This document shows positions 7,777 through 15,237 of a DNA stretch of 28,518 bases, one piece after another. The notes below the pieces were generated by a model. The model ran no database searches, was not told where the DNA came from, and saw only the letters and a list, made by a program, of their open reading frames with translations. The translations under genes were made by a program, and so were the position numbers. Each line of letters opens with the position of its first letter. Within the stretch, counting starts at the first letter, position 1. Source of the stretch: JBBSBY01 sp038250835 (GTDB taxonomy: Bacteria > Desulfobacterota > Desulfomonilia > Desulfomonilales > Desulfomonilaceae); NCBI GenBank assembly GCA_038250835.1, contig JBBSBY010000043.1, positions 1 to 28,518 on the forward strand. The letters are read 5' to 3'.

Positions 7777-7831
7777 ACGCCGATTTAAAGTCACAACTTC
7801 GGGCGTGTAACAAATGCGGCTAAAGCGTGAC
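7777..7831 (+). ncRNA. SAM-II riboswitch aptamer, copy 2 (diverged)
   Basis: The second SAM-II-type aptamer starts 165 bases after the first. It keeps CGATTTAA and AAATGCGGCTAAAG. P1 is ACGCC (7777-7781) with GGCGT (7802-7806). P2a is GTCAC (7790-7794) with GTGAC (7827-7831), a five-pair helix that replaces the CCC/GGG helix of copy 1 by compensatory changes. The conserved TTGC is replaced by CTTC, so P2b is weak (at best TCG 7799-7801 with CGG 7817-7819). Copy 2 could have altered affinity, altered ligand choice, or be decaying. The downstream switch region is well formed. Confidence 0.72.
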
Positions 7832-7871
7832 GGATTAACCCGTCACCGACCTGGTAGACGGGATTTTTTTT
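7827..7871 (+). terminator. Terminator with mutually exclusive antiterminator, SAM-II copy 2
   Basis: The terminator is CCCGTC (7839-7844) with GACGGG (7857-7862), an inner ACC/GGT, then eight T residues (7864-7871). The competing antiterminator is GTGACGG (7827-7833) with CCGTCAC (7840-7846), seven perfect pairs with a six-base loop. GTGAC is also the 3' strand of P2a, so ligand-stabilised P2a would free the terminator strand. This is the layout of a SAM-off transcriptional switch. Confidence 0.82.
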
Positions 7872-7954
7872 GCCTATTGCACTGTGCGCTTGAGTCTGAA
7901 ATTCGGAAAATTACATCATCAAATGGAACGAAGGTGTGGCTTTATATATTCACC

Positions 7955-8114
7955 AGAGACCGGGCCCAAAGATCTTGGGAAATAAGCCATACGAACGAGT
8001 TCTTGACCTGGATGGAACAGTTCCGGGGAATTCAAGTCTTCACGACCAATCGTCTCACGGATCTGGACAATGCGAGCCTTCGCCGCTTCAATCACAAGAT
8101 TGAATTTTGCTACC
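7955..8114 (+). pseudogene. Fragment of an AAA+ ATPase
   Basis: About 53 residues in one frame match the central part of AAA+ ATPases: AQRSWEISHTNEFLTWMEQF, then GIQVFTTNRLTDLDNASLRRF, including the sensor-1-like TTN and the LRRF that carries the arginine finger. The Walker A and B parts are missing, the frame around it is not protein-like, and the sequence degrades after about 8114. It sits directly behind the SAM-II terminators without a start codon or ribosome binding site, so it is a remnant and not the regulated gene. Confidence 0.6.
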
Positions 8115-8310
8115 TATGCGCGCAGCTTCCCCAGGGGCTATGCCGCCGCCCGTATAGCCTGCTTCCACAGCTACTTGAAACAAATAGCAATGGGTGACTT
8201 TCCTCCCGGCGCTTCCGGCCTTACAGAAGAGAAATTGCCCAGATTCGTCAGGGGAAGAACCCAAAAGATGTTGCGATGACTTCAGAAGGACAGCCCGCCG
8301 CAGCGTTACT

Positions 8311-8630
8311 CTATCCACCTGCCATGTTCAGCAAAACCAAAGAAATAAGCATCTGAGCGTCAGTCCGACCCTGATCACTATGTCGAGCCTGTACCTTCGA
8401 CATCAGCCGAGGGAGTCCCAACAACCGGCAGAATTCTACGAGTAGCGGTAAGCCGGTCAAAGTAGTCACACCACCGCTCTTCGGATCAACTTCGTAATGG
8501 AGAGGAAGAATACCCTGTGACATAATAGATTCACCTCTTTGGCGATGGATTGTATCTTCAAAAAAAACTCGATCCTTTGTTCATCAAGGACAACGAGGTT
8601 TTTAACTTTTTTTGACCCGCGATTAGGGAG
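8311..8630 (-). mobile_element. IS1380-family insertion sequence remnant, left end only
   Basis: It contains the truncated transposase and about 105 bases of its leader. The outer end is probably near 8625-8630, where the minus strand begins CTCCCTAATCGCGGGTCA. No matching inverted repeat is seen at the other side near 8311, so the element lost its right part. The hisC -35 box lies just outside the end. Confidence 0.55.
8314..8523 (-). pseudogene. Truncated IS1380-family transposase, N-terminal part
   Basis: The first 70 residues of a DDE transposase of the IS1380 type: MSQGILPLHYE at the start, TLTGLPLLVEFCRLLGL, then GRTDAQMLISLVLLNMAGG, where the family normally continues towards the first catalytic Asp. 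A stop follows at 8311 and the catalytic core is absent. GAGGTGA stands seven bases upstream of the ATG, so the 5' end of the gene is original. The break near 8311 marks a deletion boundary with the neighbouring debris. Confidence 0.72.
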
Positions 8631-8642
8631 AAGAAGTCATTA

Positions 8643-8671
8643 TTGATTTAGCCGATAAATGACGCTATATA
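8643..8671 (+). promoter_or_regulatory. Sigma-70-type promoter of hisC-cmk
   Basis: TTGATT (8643-8648) and TATATA (8666-8671) are separated by 17 bases. Transcription would begin near 8678, about 27 bases before the hisC ATG. It is adjacent to the IS1380 remnant end but appears not to be part of it. Confidence 0.6.
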
Positions 8672-8704
8672 TGGTACTTTTGTTCTTTGATATGAGGAGT
8701 TCCA

Positions 8705-9817
8705 ATGAAATCCGAACCCGAGTGGCTAAATGAAATTATCGCTCCGCAAATAACGAACATCCCCCCTTATGTTCCAGGTAAACCCATAGCTGAATTAACC
8801 AGGGAAATGGGTATTACGAATGCAATCAAAATGGCTTCCAACGAAAACCCCCTGGGGCCGTCTCCTAAGGCGATGGAAGCCATCAGAAAGCAACTCGATC
8901 AGATCCATATTTACCCGGAATCCTCTGCGCCCGATCTAAGGCAAGCTATTTCTGCAAAATACGCCGTGCCGATCGAGTCATTAATTCTTGGCGTGGGGTC
9001 GGATGAAATCATGAGTTTTGCCGCACATGTATTTTTACGTCCGGGCTGTGAGGCAATAATGAGCGAGCACGCCTTTTCCATGTATAAGATATGTGTGAAC
9101 GCTTTCGGTGCGACACCGGTCACCGCTCCGTTGAAAAATTACGGCAATGATCTCCAAGGCATGCTTGATAAAGTTACAGACAAGACCAGACTCGTATTTT
9201 TGGCAATTCCCAACTCTCCAACCGGCGCAATAAACTCCAAAGGAGAATTCGAGTGGTTTTTGGAAGAGCTAATCGGCAGAAAACTAGTTGTGATTATCGA
9301 TGAAGCCTACGGTGAATACATCATGGATAGTGACTGCCCTTCCGGAGTCGATTACCTGAATCACGAAACGCCCGTCTTGGTTCTCAAAACATGTTCAAAG
9401 ATTTACGGACTTGCTGGACTTAGAGTTGGTTATGGGTTCGGACCAACATGGATGATTGACTTACTCAATAGAGTTCGCGCTCCATTTAATGTAAATTTTT
9501 TGGGCCAAGTTGGAGCGGTGGCTGCCTTGAGCGATATAGCCCATGTTCGTAGCTCACGTGAGCTCAATAAACGCGGCCTTGGCTATTTGAGCAAACGCCT
9601 GTCTGATTTGGGATACAAGGTTATTCCTTCACAGGCAAATTTCGTCACGTTTAAAACCAGCAATCAGGCGAAAGTAATTTACGATGGACTATTGCGCAGA
9701 GGTATCATCGTAAGGCATTTGGCTTCATTTGGTATGCCGGAATACATACGAGTTACCGTGGGTCTGGATGAACATAATGAACGATTTATAAATGAATTAT
9801 CAGCCTTGAAACTATGA
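8705..9817 (+). CDS. hisC: Histidinol-phosphate/aromatic aminotransferase, HisC family
   Basis: A 370-residue PLP-dependent class I/II aminotransferase of the HisC family. Visible marks are SNENPLGPSP near 45, IPNSPTG with N170, IIDEAYGEY with D199 and Y202, and the Schiff-base lysine K232 in SKIYGLAGLRVGYG. GAGGAG lies six bases upstream of the ATG. It overlaps cmk by four bases (ATGA), so translation is coupled. In related bacteria a hisC-like gene stands in an aromatic amino acid cluster with tyrA/aroA ahead of cmk and rpsA. This copy may therefore act on prephenate or phenylpyruvate rather than, or as well as, imidazoleacetol phosphate. Substrate choice cannot be read by eye. Confidence 0.92.
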   Translation: MKSEPEWLNEIIAPQITNIPPYVPGKPIAELTREMGITNAIKMASNENPLGPSPKAMEAIRKQLDQIHIYPESSAPDLRQAISAKYAVPIESLILGVGSDEIMSFAAHVFLRPGCEAIMSEHAFSMYKICVNAFGATPVTAPLKNYGNDLQGMLDKVTDKTRLVFLAIPNSPTGAINSKGEFEWFLEELIGRKLVVIIDEAYGEYIMDSDCPSGVDYLNHETPVLVLKTCSKIYGLAGLRVGYGFGPTWMIDLLNRVRAPFNVNFLGQVGAVAALSDIAHVRSSRELNKRGLGYLSKRLSDLGYKVIPSQANFVTFKTSNQAKVIYDGLLRRGIIVRHLASFGMPEYIRVTVGLDEHNERFINELSALKL

Positions 9818-10500
9818 CGGAACATGGAATTCAGAAAATAGTTATTGCGATTGACGGCCCTGCAGGCGCCGGAAAATCAACATTGGCCGGCAGTATTGCC
9901 CGGGAGCTTGGATTTTTTCTGCTGGATACCGGGGCTTTGTATAGGGCAATGGCGCTTTTTTTGACTCGTAAAAATATAAAGCCTGGTTTAAATAATGTTC
10001 CACCTGAGATCCTACACGACTTCGACGTGAAAATATGTCCCACGGCGGAGGTGATGCGCCTTAAAATGGGGGATCAAGATATAACCTCAATTATTAGGGA
10101 TGAGAAAATCGGAGTGGCTGCGTCAAAATTCTCAGCCAAACCCGAAATTCGTCAGAAGCTCTTCAAGTACCAACGTCTTGCCGCTATAAAATGGAATATT
10201 GTGGCCGAGGGCCGAGACATGGGCACTGTTGTTTTTCCTGAGGCAAGAATTAAATTCTTTTTAACTGCAGGCCTTGAGGAACGATCCAAAAGGCGATATC
10301 TTGAACTTAGCCAAAAAGGAATGAATGCAAGTTTTGAAAATGTGTTGAATGAGATGCGCGCTCGAGATGAGCGCGATGCAGCTCGAGAGACTGCTCCACT
10401 CATAAAGGCGAGCGACGCCGTTGAAATCGACAATACCAACATCGGACCTAACGAACTTCTGGATATGATGTTGGAAATAATACGAGAGAGGTTGAGTTAA
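9814..10500 (+). CDS. cmk: Cytidylate kinase
   Basis: A 228-residue CMP/dCMP kinase that uses ATP in pyrimidine nucleotide recycling in the cytosol. The P-loop is GPAGAGKST (15-23), followed by LLDTGALYRAMA, the family segment VAASKFSAKPEIRQ near 101-114, AEGRDMGTVVFPEA near 131-144, and the lid motif SKRRYLEL near 158-165. The length is normal. It is translationally coupled to hisC and precedes rpsA by 187 bases, a gene order frequent in proteobacteria. Confidence 0.96.
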   Translation: MTEHGIQKIVIAIDGPAGAGKSTLAGSIARELGFFLLDTGALYRAMALFLTRKNIKPGLNNVPPEILHDFDVKICPTAEVMRLKMGDQDITSIIRDEKIGVAASKFSAKPEIRQKLFKYQRLAAIKWNIVAEGRDMGTVVFPEARIKFFLTAGLEERSKRRYLELSQKGMNASFENVLNEMRARDERDAARETAPLIKASDAVEIDNTNIGPNELLDMMLEIIRERLS

Positions 10501-10687
10501 TAGAGAAAACCGACAATTTAATCCCTGCAGATCACCGCTTTTTTATCAAAGAGTGTAAGTATAACTCTCAAATCTATAGATCCGCGCGAAGTTTCTCTTG
10601 TATCAACAATGAAAAATGGTTATATATAATGGATTACCCTGAGGTGAATAAGCACGCGGGACAAACGAGTCTGGGGGTGTCAACTGG

Positions 10688-12424
10688 ATGGAAAATTTGG
10701 AAACCCAAACAAACAACAACCTTCCTGCTGAAGAGAACGAGCAGGACATTTCACGCGATGAGGATTTTGCTGAGCTTGTAGAAAGCAGCTTCAATAAAGT
10801 CCAGGAAGGTGAGGTAGTCACCGGAATGGTCGTTCAGGTAACGAATGAGTACGTCATGGTGGATGTCGGCTCTAAATCTGAGGGGCAAATACCTGTCGAA
10901 CAATTCCTGGACGAAGAAGGCGAGCTTACCGTTAAAGTTGGAGATGAGGTTCAAGTCTTTTTAGAAGATACTGAAGAATCATCGGGTCAGGTCAGAATAT
11001 CCAAATCCAAAGCCGATAAAATTCGCATTTGGGAAGAAATAGCGGAAGTATGCGATACTGAACAGACCATTAGCGGAAAAGTCATGGCTCGCGTTAAGGG
11101 AGGCCTGCAGGTGGATATCGGCGTAGCAGCCTTTCTACCGGGCTCTCAGGTGGATTTGAGACCCGTCAGGAACTTTGAAAAGTACATTGGTGAGACATTT
11201 GATTTCAATGTCCTAAAATATAACCGCAAACGCGGAAATATTGTGCTCTCCAGACTCCCCATTCTTGAAAAAGCCAGAGAACGAAAAAAAGATTTTATTC
11301 AAAACGCTATGGAAGGCGAAGGAATATGCATGGGGACGGTTAAGAATATAACCGATTACGGGGCCTTCATCGACCTTGGCGGAATCGATGGTCTTCTACA
11401 CATAACAGACATGTCCTGGGGTAGGATCAATCATCCCTCGGACCTCATCAAAGTAGGGGACGAGATTCAAGTGAAAATCCTGAAGTTCGATCAGGAGAAA
11501 GAACGTGTGTCTCTGGGATTGAAGCAAATTCAACCCGATCCCTGGGAGAATGTCGACGAAAAATACCCAATCGACGCCAAGCTAGTAGGACAAGTTGTCA
11601 GCATAACGGATTATGGTGTATTCGTCGAACTGGAAAAGGGCGTTGAAGGTCTTGTCCACGTTTCTGAAATGGCATGGACCAAGAAACCACGTCATCCTTC
11701 TAAAATCGTTCAGGTCGGCGAAGAAGTTGAAGTCCTGGTGCTGCAGGTGGATAAGGAGCAAAAACGCATTTCGTTGGGCATGAAACAGCTTAGAGCCAAT
11801 CCCTGGGATGTTATTGCGGAAAGTTATCCAGTGGGCACGAAAATCGAAGGCAAAATCCGGAATGTCACGGATTTTGGAATTTTCGTCGGCATTGATGAAG
11901 GAATTGACGGTCTGGTCCATATTTCCGACATAAGCTGGACACAACGCATAAAACATCCTCGTGATTTATACAAAAAGGGCGATACCGTTCAAGCCGTAGT
12001 GCTCAATATCGATAAGGAAAATGAAAGATTTTCTTTGGGCATTAAGCAGATTCATGAGGATCCCTGGGAAACTATTCCGGATAGGTATCCTCCAGGCGCC
12101 AAAGTAAGTGGTAAAGTTACTTCAGTCACAGACTTCGGTGTCTTTTTGGAAATCGAAGAAGGCATCGAAGGGATGATCCATGTATCTGAATTATCCAAAG
12201 ATCGCGTTAATTCACCGCACGACTTTACCAAGGAAGGCACTGAGTTAACCGCCATGGTGCTGAAGGTAAATAAGAAAGATAAAAAGATAGCCCTATCCAT
12301 AAAGAGCTTGGAGAAAACCGGAGATTTCGAACAATCTAAAGGCTATGGTCACAGCCAGGAAGTTGTCGCATCTAATCTTGGAGACTTGCTCAAAGAGAAC
12401 TTAGGCAGTTTTAATAAAGACTAA
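10688..12424 (+). CDS. rpsA: 30S ribosomal protein S1
   Basis: A 578-residue protein with six S1 RNA-binding repeats; it binds mRNA leaders and docks them on the 30S subunit. Repeats 1 and 2 are the divergent ribosome-binding type (VTNEYVMVDVGSKSEG near 51; MARVKGGLQVDIG near 132). Repeats 3-6 are canonical, each with (T/S)DYG or TDFG followed by GLLHITDMSW, GLVHVSEMAW, GLVHISDISW and GMIHVSELS. The ATG is preceded by GGGGGTG. The 187-base leader after cmk has a possible -10 TATAAT at 10625-10630 with no good -35. ispH, often between cmk and rpsA in relatives, is absent. Confidence 0.95.
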   Translation: MENLETQTNNNLPAEENEQDISRDEDFAELVESSFNKVQEGEVVTGMVVQVTNEYVMVDVGSKSEGQIPVEQFLDEEGELTVKVGDEVQVFLEDTEESSGQVRISKSKADKIRIWEEIAEVCDTEQTISGKVMARVKGGLQVDIGVAAFLPGSQVDLRPVRNFEKYIGETFDFNVLKYNRKRGNIVLSRLPILEKARERKKDFIQNAMEGEGICMGTVKNITDYGAFIDLGGIDGLLHITDMSWGRINHPSDLIKVGDEIQVKILKFDQEKERVSLGLKQIQPDPWENVDEKYPIDAKLVGQVVSITDYGVFVELEKGVEGLVHVSEMAWTKKPRHPSKIVQVGEEVEVLVLQVDKEQKRISLGMKQLRANPWDVIAESYPVGTKIEGKIRNVTDFGIFVGIDEGIDGLVHISDISWTQRIKHPRDLYKKGDTVQAVVLNIDKENERFSLGIKQIHEDPWETIPDRYPPGAKVSGKVTSVTDFGVFLEIEEGIEGMIHVSELSKDRVNSPHDFTKEGTELTAMVLKVNKKDKKIALSIKSLEKTGDFEQSKGYGHSQEVVASNLGDLLKENLGSFNKD

Positions 12425-12436
12425 TCTGCATTTAAG

Positions 12437-12459
12437 GGGTGAAGCTTATTGCTTCATCC
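12437..12459. terminator. Hairpin at the convergent ends of rpsA and the CCA/poly(A) polymerase gene
   Basis: GGGTGAAGC pairs with GCTTCATCC around a TTATT loop, nine pairs with one G-T wobble. It overlaps the last codons and stop of the minus-strand gene and begins 13 bases after the rpsA stop. No T-tract is present, so it may act as a shared 3' end hairpin rather than a strong intrinsic terminator. Confidence 0.5.
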
Positions 12460-13972
12460 GCTCCTTCTCCAGCAATCTTCTTTTCCACGCATCCCCATAA
12501 ATTAGAGCCTGCTGGACTGTTGAGATCGCTCCATTTTCTTGCATTTCTCTCAATTGGTCCACAAGCATTCCTATTTCAGGTCCTTGTTTTAATCCAAAGA
12601 ACTCCATTATTTCGGTTCCGGTGAGTAAAGGCTCTGTTGGCGGATTCTCTTGAACAATTAGCATTTCCAAAGCACGATTTACGTTCCCTAAAGCAATGTG
12701 ATCTTCGCCTTTTTTGCGGGCGGGTCCTTGGGATGCTCCTAAATCGCTCAGAAATATAAGCAACAGGCCAATGAGATTCTCGCCGAATTTTCTACGAAAT
12801 CGCAAAAGAGTGCGATTGCTGATAGATTCGGATGTAAATACCGACGCCTGCATGTGAGCGCCTACGCTGCTTCCTATAAACTTTATTTCCTTATTTGACA
12901 GCTTTATTCGCCTGCCGAATGTTTCAACCTTCTCTGCGGATACTCTTTCATGACCAAAGAAACGCGTCTTTCCTTCCGAATCAATAAATTTGGATTCCGG
13001 TTTGCCGGAATCATGGAAAAGAATTGCAAGTCGAAGCAAAGCTTTAGTCGGCCTACCTAAGACTAGGCTTTGGTCCAAATATTCTTGGATTATGGCTCTT
13101 TTATTTCCGAACAAGTCATCGAGGCGCCCAGTCATGTCGTCAAAAAGTTTCATTGCCTCAATCGAATGATTCCATACATCCAAATGATGATAATTATTTT
13201 GGCCGCACCCTTTCATATTCAGCAGTTCCGGTATCACTACGTCAATCACGCCAAGCCTGTCCATCTGAATAATCGTCTCGTGTGAATTGTCCACACTGAG
13301 AATATTCACCAACTCATCCCGAATCCTTTCTCCTGAAATATTTTTTAAAATCGGGAGACTGCTCAACGCAGACCGCATCGTCTCAGGTTCAATATTAAAA
13401 TTAAGCTGAGCTGCAAACCTGAACGCTCTCAGAACACGCAAAGGATCTTCTGTAAAAGCGCAATCCGAACATGCCCGCACAATACCGGCATTCAAATCTT
13501 CGCGTCCACCGCAGTAATCGATAACTTTCGGATTATCACTATCTAAGAGCTCTCTTAATGTCATGGCCATAGCGTTTATCGTAAAGTCACGATGACGTAA
13601 ATCTTCTTTTAAGCTCCGTCCTTTAAAAGTTGAAATATCGAAATACTGATAATTCTCTCTGAAGATGACCCGGGCAGTACCCCGCTCATTATCCAGGGGC
13701 GCAAAGGCAAGGACTTTCGGAAAGCGTTTCACCAATTCAGACGCAATCTCAATACCCGAACCATCAACTGCAAAATCCAAATCCACAGGACTTTTGTCCT
13801 GACAGAAATCCCGAACCGCTCCTCCAACAAGGTAAGTTGTGGGGGAGAGTTCAAAGAACGTCGTAAATATTTGGCTTATGGGTGGATTTCTGAACATTTC
13901 AGTAACTAGGCGTTGGTGTTGTGATGTAAAGTTGTCAGTGAAACCCCATTTAGCATAAGTTGGCTGAAACAC
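12446..13972 (-). CDS. Poly(A) polymerase / tRNA nucleotidyltransferase with HD domain
   Basis: A 508-residue class II nucleotidyltransferase that adds CCA to tRNA 3' ends or poly(A) tails to RNA. The head domain has YLVGGAVRD (47-55) and the catalytic DLD (D64, D66). RHRDFTINAMA (126-136), EDPLRVLRAFRFA (175-187) and a C-terminal HD domain (YHHLDVWNHS near 261; LFHDSGKP near 318) follow. CCA-adding and poly(A) enzymes of this class are hard to tell apart by eye. The tRNA-Leu in this window already encodes CCA, so repair may be its role on that tRNA. The start is GTG 13972 without a clear ribosome binding site; ATG 13894 is an alternative. It is the last gene of a four-gene minus operon. Confidence 0.9.
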   Translation of the reverse strand: MFQPTYAKWGFTDNFTSQHQRLVTEMFRNPPISQIFTTFFELSPTTYLVGGAVRDFCQDKSPVDLDFAVDGSGIEIASELVKRFPKVLAFAPLDNERGTARVIFRENYQYFDISTFKGRSLKEDLRHRDFTINAMAMTLRELLDSDNPKVIDYCGGREDLNAGIVRACSDCAFTEDPLRVLRAFRFAAQLNFNIEPETMRSALSSLPILKNISGERIRDELVNILSVDNSHETIIQMDRLGVIDVVIPELLNMKGCGQNNYHHLDVWNHSIEAMKLFDDMTGRLDDLFGNKRAIIQEYLDQSLVLGRPTKALLRLAILFHDSGKPESKFIDSEGKTRFFGHERVSAEKVETFGRRIKLSNKEIKFIGSSVGAHMQASVFTSESISNRTLLRFRRKFGENLIGLLLIFLSDLGASQGPARKKGEDHIALGNVNRALEMLIVQENPPTEPLLTGTEIMEFFGLKQGPEIGMLVDQLREMQENGAISTVQQALIYGDAWKRRLLEKERMKQ

Positions 13973-13998
13973 ACGCTTGAGATTGCGAAAGAATGGAT

Positions 13999-14736
13999 CT
14001 ATAGCTGAGCGTGCACTAGTTCAAAACGTATAGTGCCGACCAATGGGGAGGATGTTAGGAGCAAGGGCAATCTGTATTGATCATTAGAAATCCATAACTT
14101 TCCGGTAGCAATTTCTTTTTTATCTCCACCTATTTTCTGTAGGCGGAGATTCAAACGAAGCGCCTGGTGGGCTCCCGCTTTGACCTTTATCTGTTCTGAT
14201 CCTGCGAGATTAACGAAGAGTCGTGAACGATCTTTTCCGTCATAAATGTCAACATACATTGGCTTTGTGAGATCTCTTGATCTTAGCATGTACACTGCCG
14301 TAATAGGATCATAAAGACCGGCAAATTTCTCTGCGTGACATTCTTTCTCAGAGCCTTTCTGTTTGTTTACTTTAACCAGGTTGGTCTTATGGTCAAATGC
14401 AAGATCGACTATTTCCGGGCCGCTGAGATTAGTTTTTATGTGACAATTGTACCACTGAGGCTTGAACGAACGAGGCGTGAAATTTGCCTGAACTCGACTC
14501 CACATTTCCATTAGAGTCTTGACCACTCCATCTGAGACGGCCTGAGCTACAACTTTAATCTGCTTTGCATCCTGGACTGCGGTGATATCCCCATGACCGG
14601 CCTTACTGCCGTTCCACGTGACTTCGTATCTCAGCACCTCCGACGGGCTAGCCGCTTCCACATCTAGGATTGGGTAAAAAGCTCCCATAACGAAAAAACA
14701 AAACAATAATACTCTAAACGAGCCTATTTGCCGCAT
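13999..14736 (-). CDS. Exported DUF3108 protein
   Basis: A 245-residue envelope protein. A signal peptide is visible (MRQIGSFR, then a hydrophobic core, cleavage near VEA-ASP at about residue 28). The mature part has the DUF3108 layout: LRYEVTWNGSKAGHGDI near 35, a run of beta strands, the YDPITAVYMLR segment near 141, and a C-terminal TGKLWISNDQYRLPLLL followed by an IRFEL strand. This family is expected in the periplasm or outer-membrane compartment of Gram-negative bacteria, with a beta-rich lipocalin-like fold, and no settled function. GGGGA precedes the ATG. The gene follows a lipoprotein gene by 44 bases. Confidence 0.85.
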   Translation of the reverse strand: MRQIGSFRVLLFCFFVMGAFYPILDVEAASPSEVLRYEVTWNGSKAGHGDITAVQDAKQIKVVAQAVSDGVVKTLMEMWSRVQANFTPRSFKPQWYNCHIKTNLSGPEIVDLAFDHKTNLVKVNKQKGSEKECHAEKFAGLYDPITAVYMLRSRDLTKPMYVDIYDGKDRSRLFVNLAGSEQIKVKAGAHQALRLNLRLQKIGGDKKEIATGKLWISNDQYRLPLLLTSSPLVGTIRFELVHAQL

Positions 14737-14780
14737 CTAATCCCCAAAAGTTTTCCGCCAAAATTGCGGTTAATGAAAAA

Positions 14781-15200
14781 TTATCTGTAACGCCGCCAAT
14801 GAAATTCCTTATTCACTTCCGGCATCGTAATTTTTAAAGAATCCCCGCTTATGTCGTAAGGCCACTTTACGGTATTGCCGGCATCATCGGTTATGGCTAT
14901 CAGGCCTTTCTCGGTTCGAAACTTGCCCTTTCGATTACTTACCGAATCCGATTTTTCCTTATCCACTCTATTGAAAATCACCTGACCATCATTGCTGAAC
15001 TCTATTAGCGTGCGCGTAGCTTCTCTGGGTTTCTCTTGATTACCTTTGTCATCGATTTGGTACATGAGTTCCCAACTGTCCAAAAGGTTCTTATCAATTG
15101 TCGGTGAATCTTTGATATTGCTGGTCCAAGTCAAACAAGAGGAGCATACAATCAGGGCCGTAAAGGCCAAGATTGCGCATAACATTTTGGAGTATCGCAT
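14781..15200 (-). CDS. Putative lipoprotein
   Basis: A 139-residue protein with an N-terminal export signal (MRYSKMLCAILAFTALIV) ending in CSSC. One of these cysteines (about residue 22) is the likely lipidation site, although the lipobox is atypical. The mature part (DSWELMYQIDDKGNQ, LIEFSNDGQVIFNR, GKFRTEKGLIAITDD) resembles the small lipocalin-like or META-like beta barrels that compare a signal with a threshold, but no family is assigned. The start is ATG 15200, preceded by GAGG at nine bases; an extension to 15290 overlaps the previous gene and would bury the signal peptide. It is the second gene of the minus operon. Confidence 0.72.
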   Translation of the reverse strand: MRYSKMLCAILAFTALIVCSSCLTWTSNIKDSPTIDKNLLDSWELMYQIDDKGNQEKPREATRTLIEFSNDGQVIFNRVDKEKSDSVSNRKGKFRTEKGLIAITDDAGNTVKWPYDISGDSLKITMPEVNKEFHWRRYR

Positions 15201-15237
15201 ACAACTAATCCTCGTGTTAACTGTGGAACCTCCAAGT

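Larger units (their letters stand above)
7352..8704. other. Degraded accessory island with orphan riboswitches
   Basis: A 1.35-kb stretch without an intact gene. From left to right it holds about 220 bases with no recognised feature, then two promoter/SAM-II aptamer/terminator units (7573-7871), an AAA+ ATPase fragment (about 7955-8114), and a truncated IS1380-family transposase with one IS end (8314-8630), followed by the hisC promoter. The order suggests insertion and deletion events that removed the gene once controlled by the riboswitches. Confidence 0.7.

Noticed and set aside
7612..7871. c-di-GMP-I, preQ1, ZTP or fluoride riboswitch as alternative classes
   Set aside because: Their core sequences are absent, whereas the SAM-II core and its three helices are present.
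7814..8197. Open frame that begins inside aptamer 2 and covers the AAA+ fragment, as the gene controlled by the riboswitch
   Set aside because: The ATG lies within the aptamer, there is no ribosome binding site, and the first 45 codons run through the terminator. Only the middle is protein-like.
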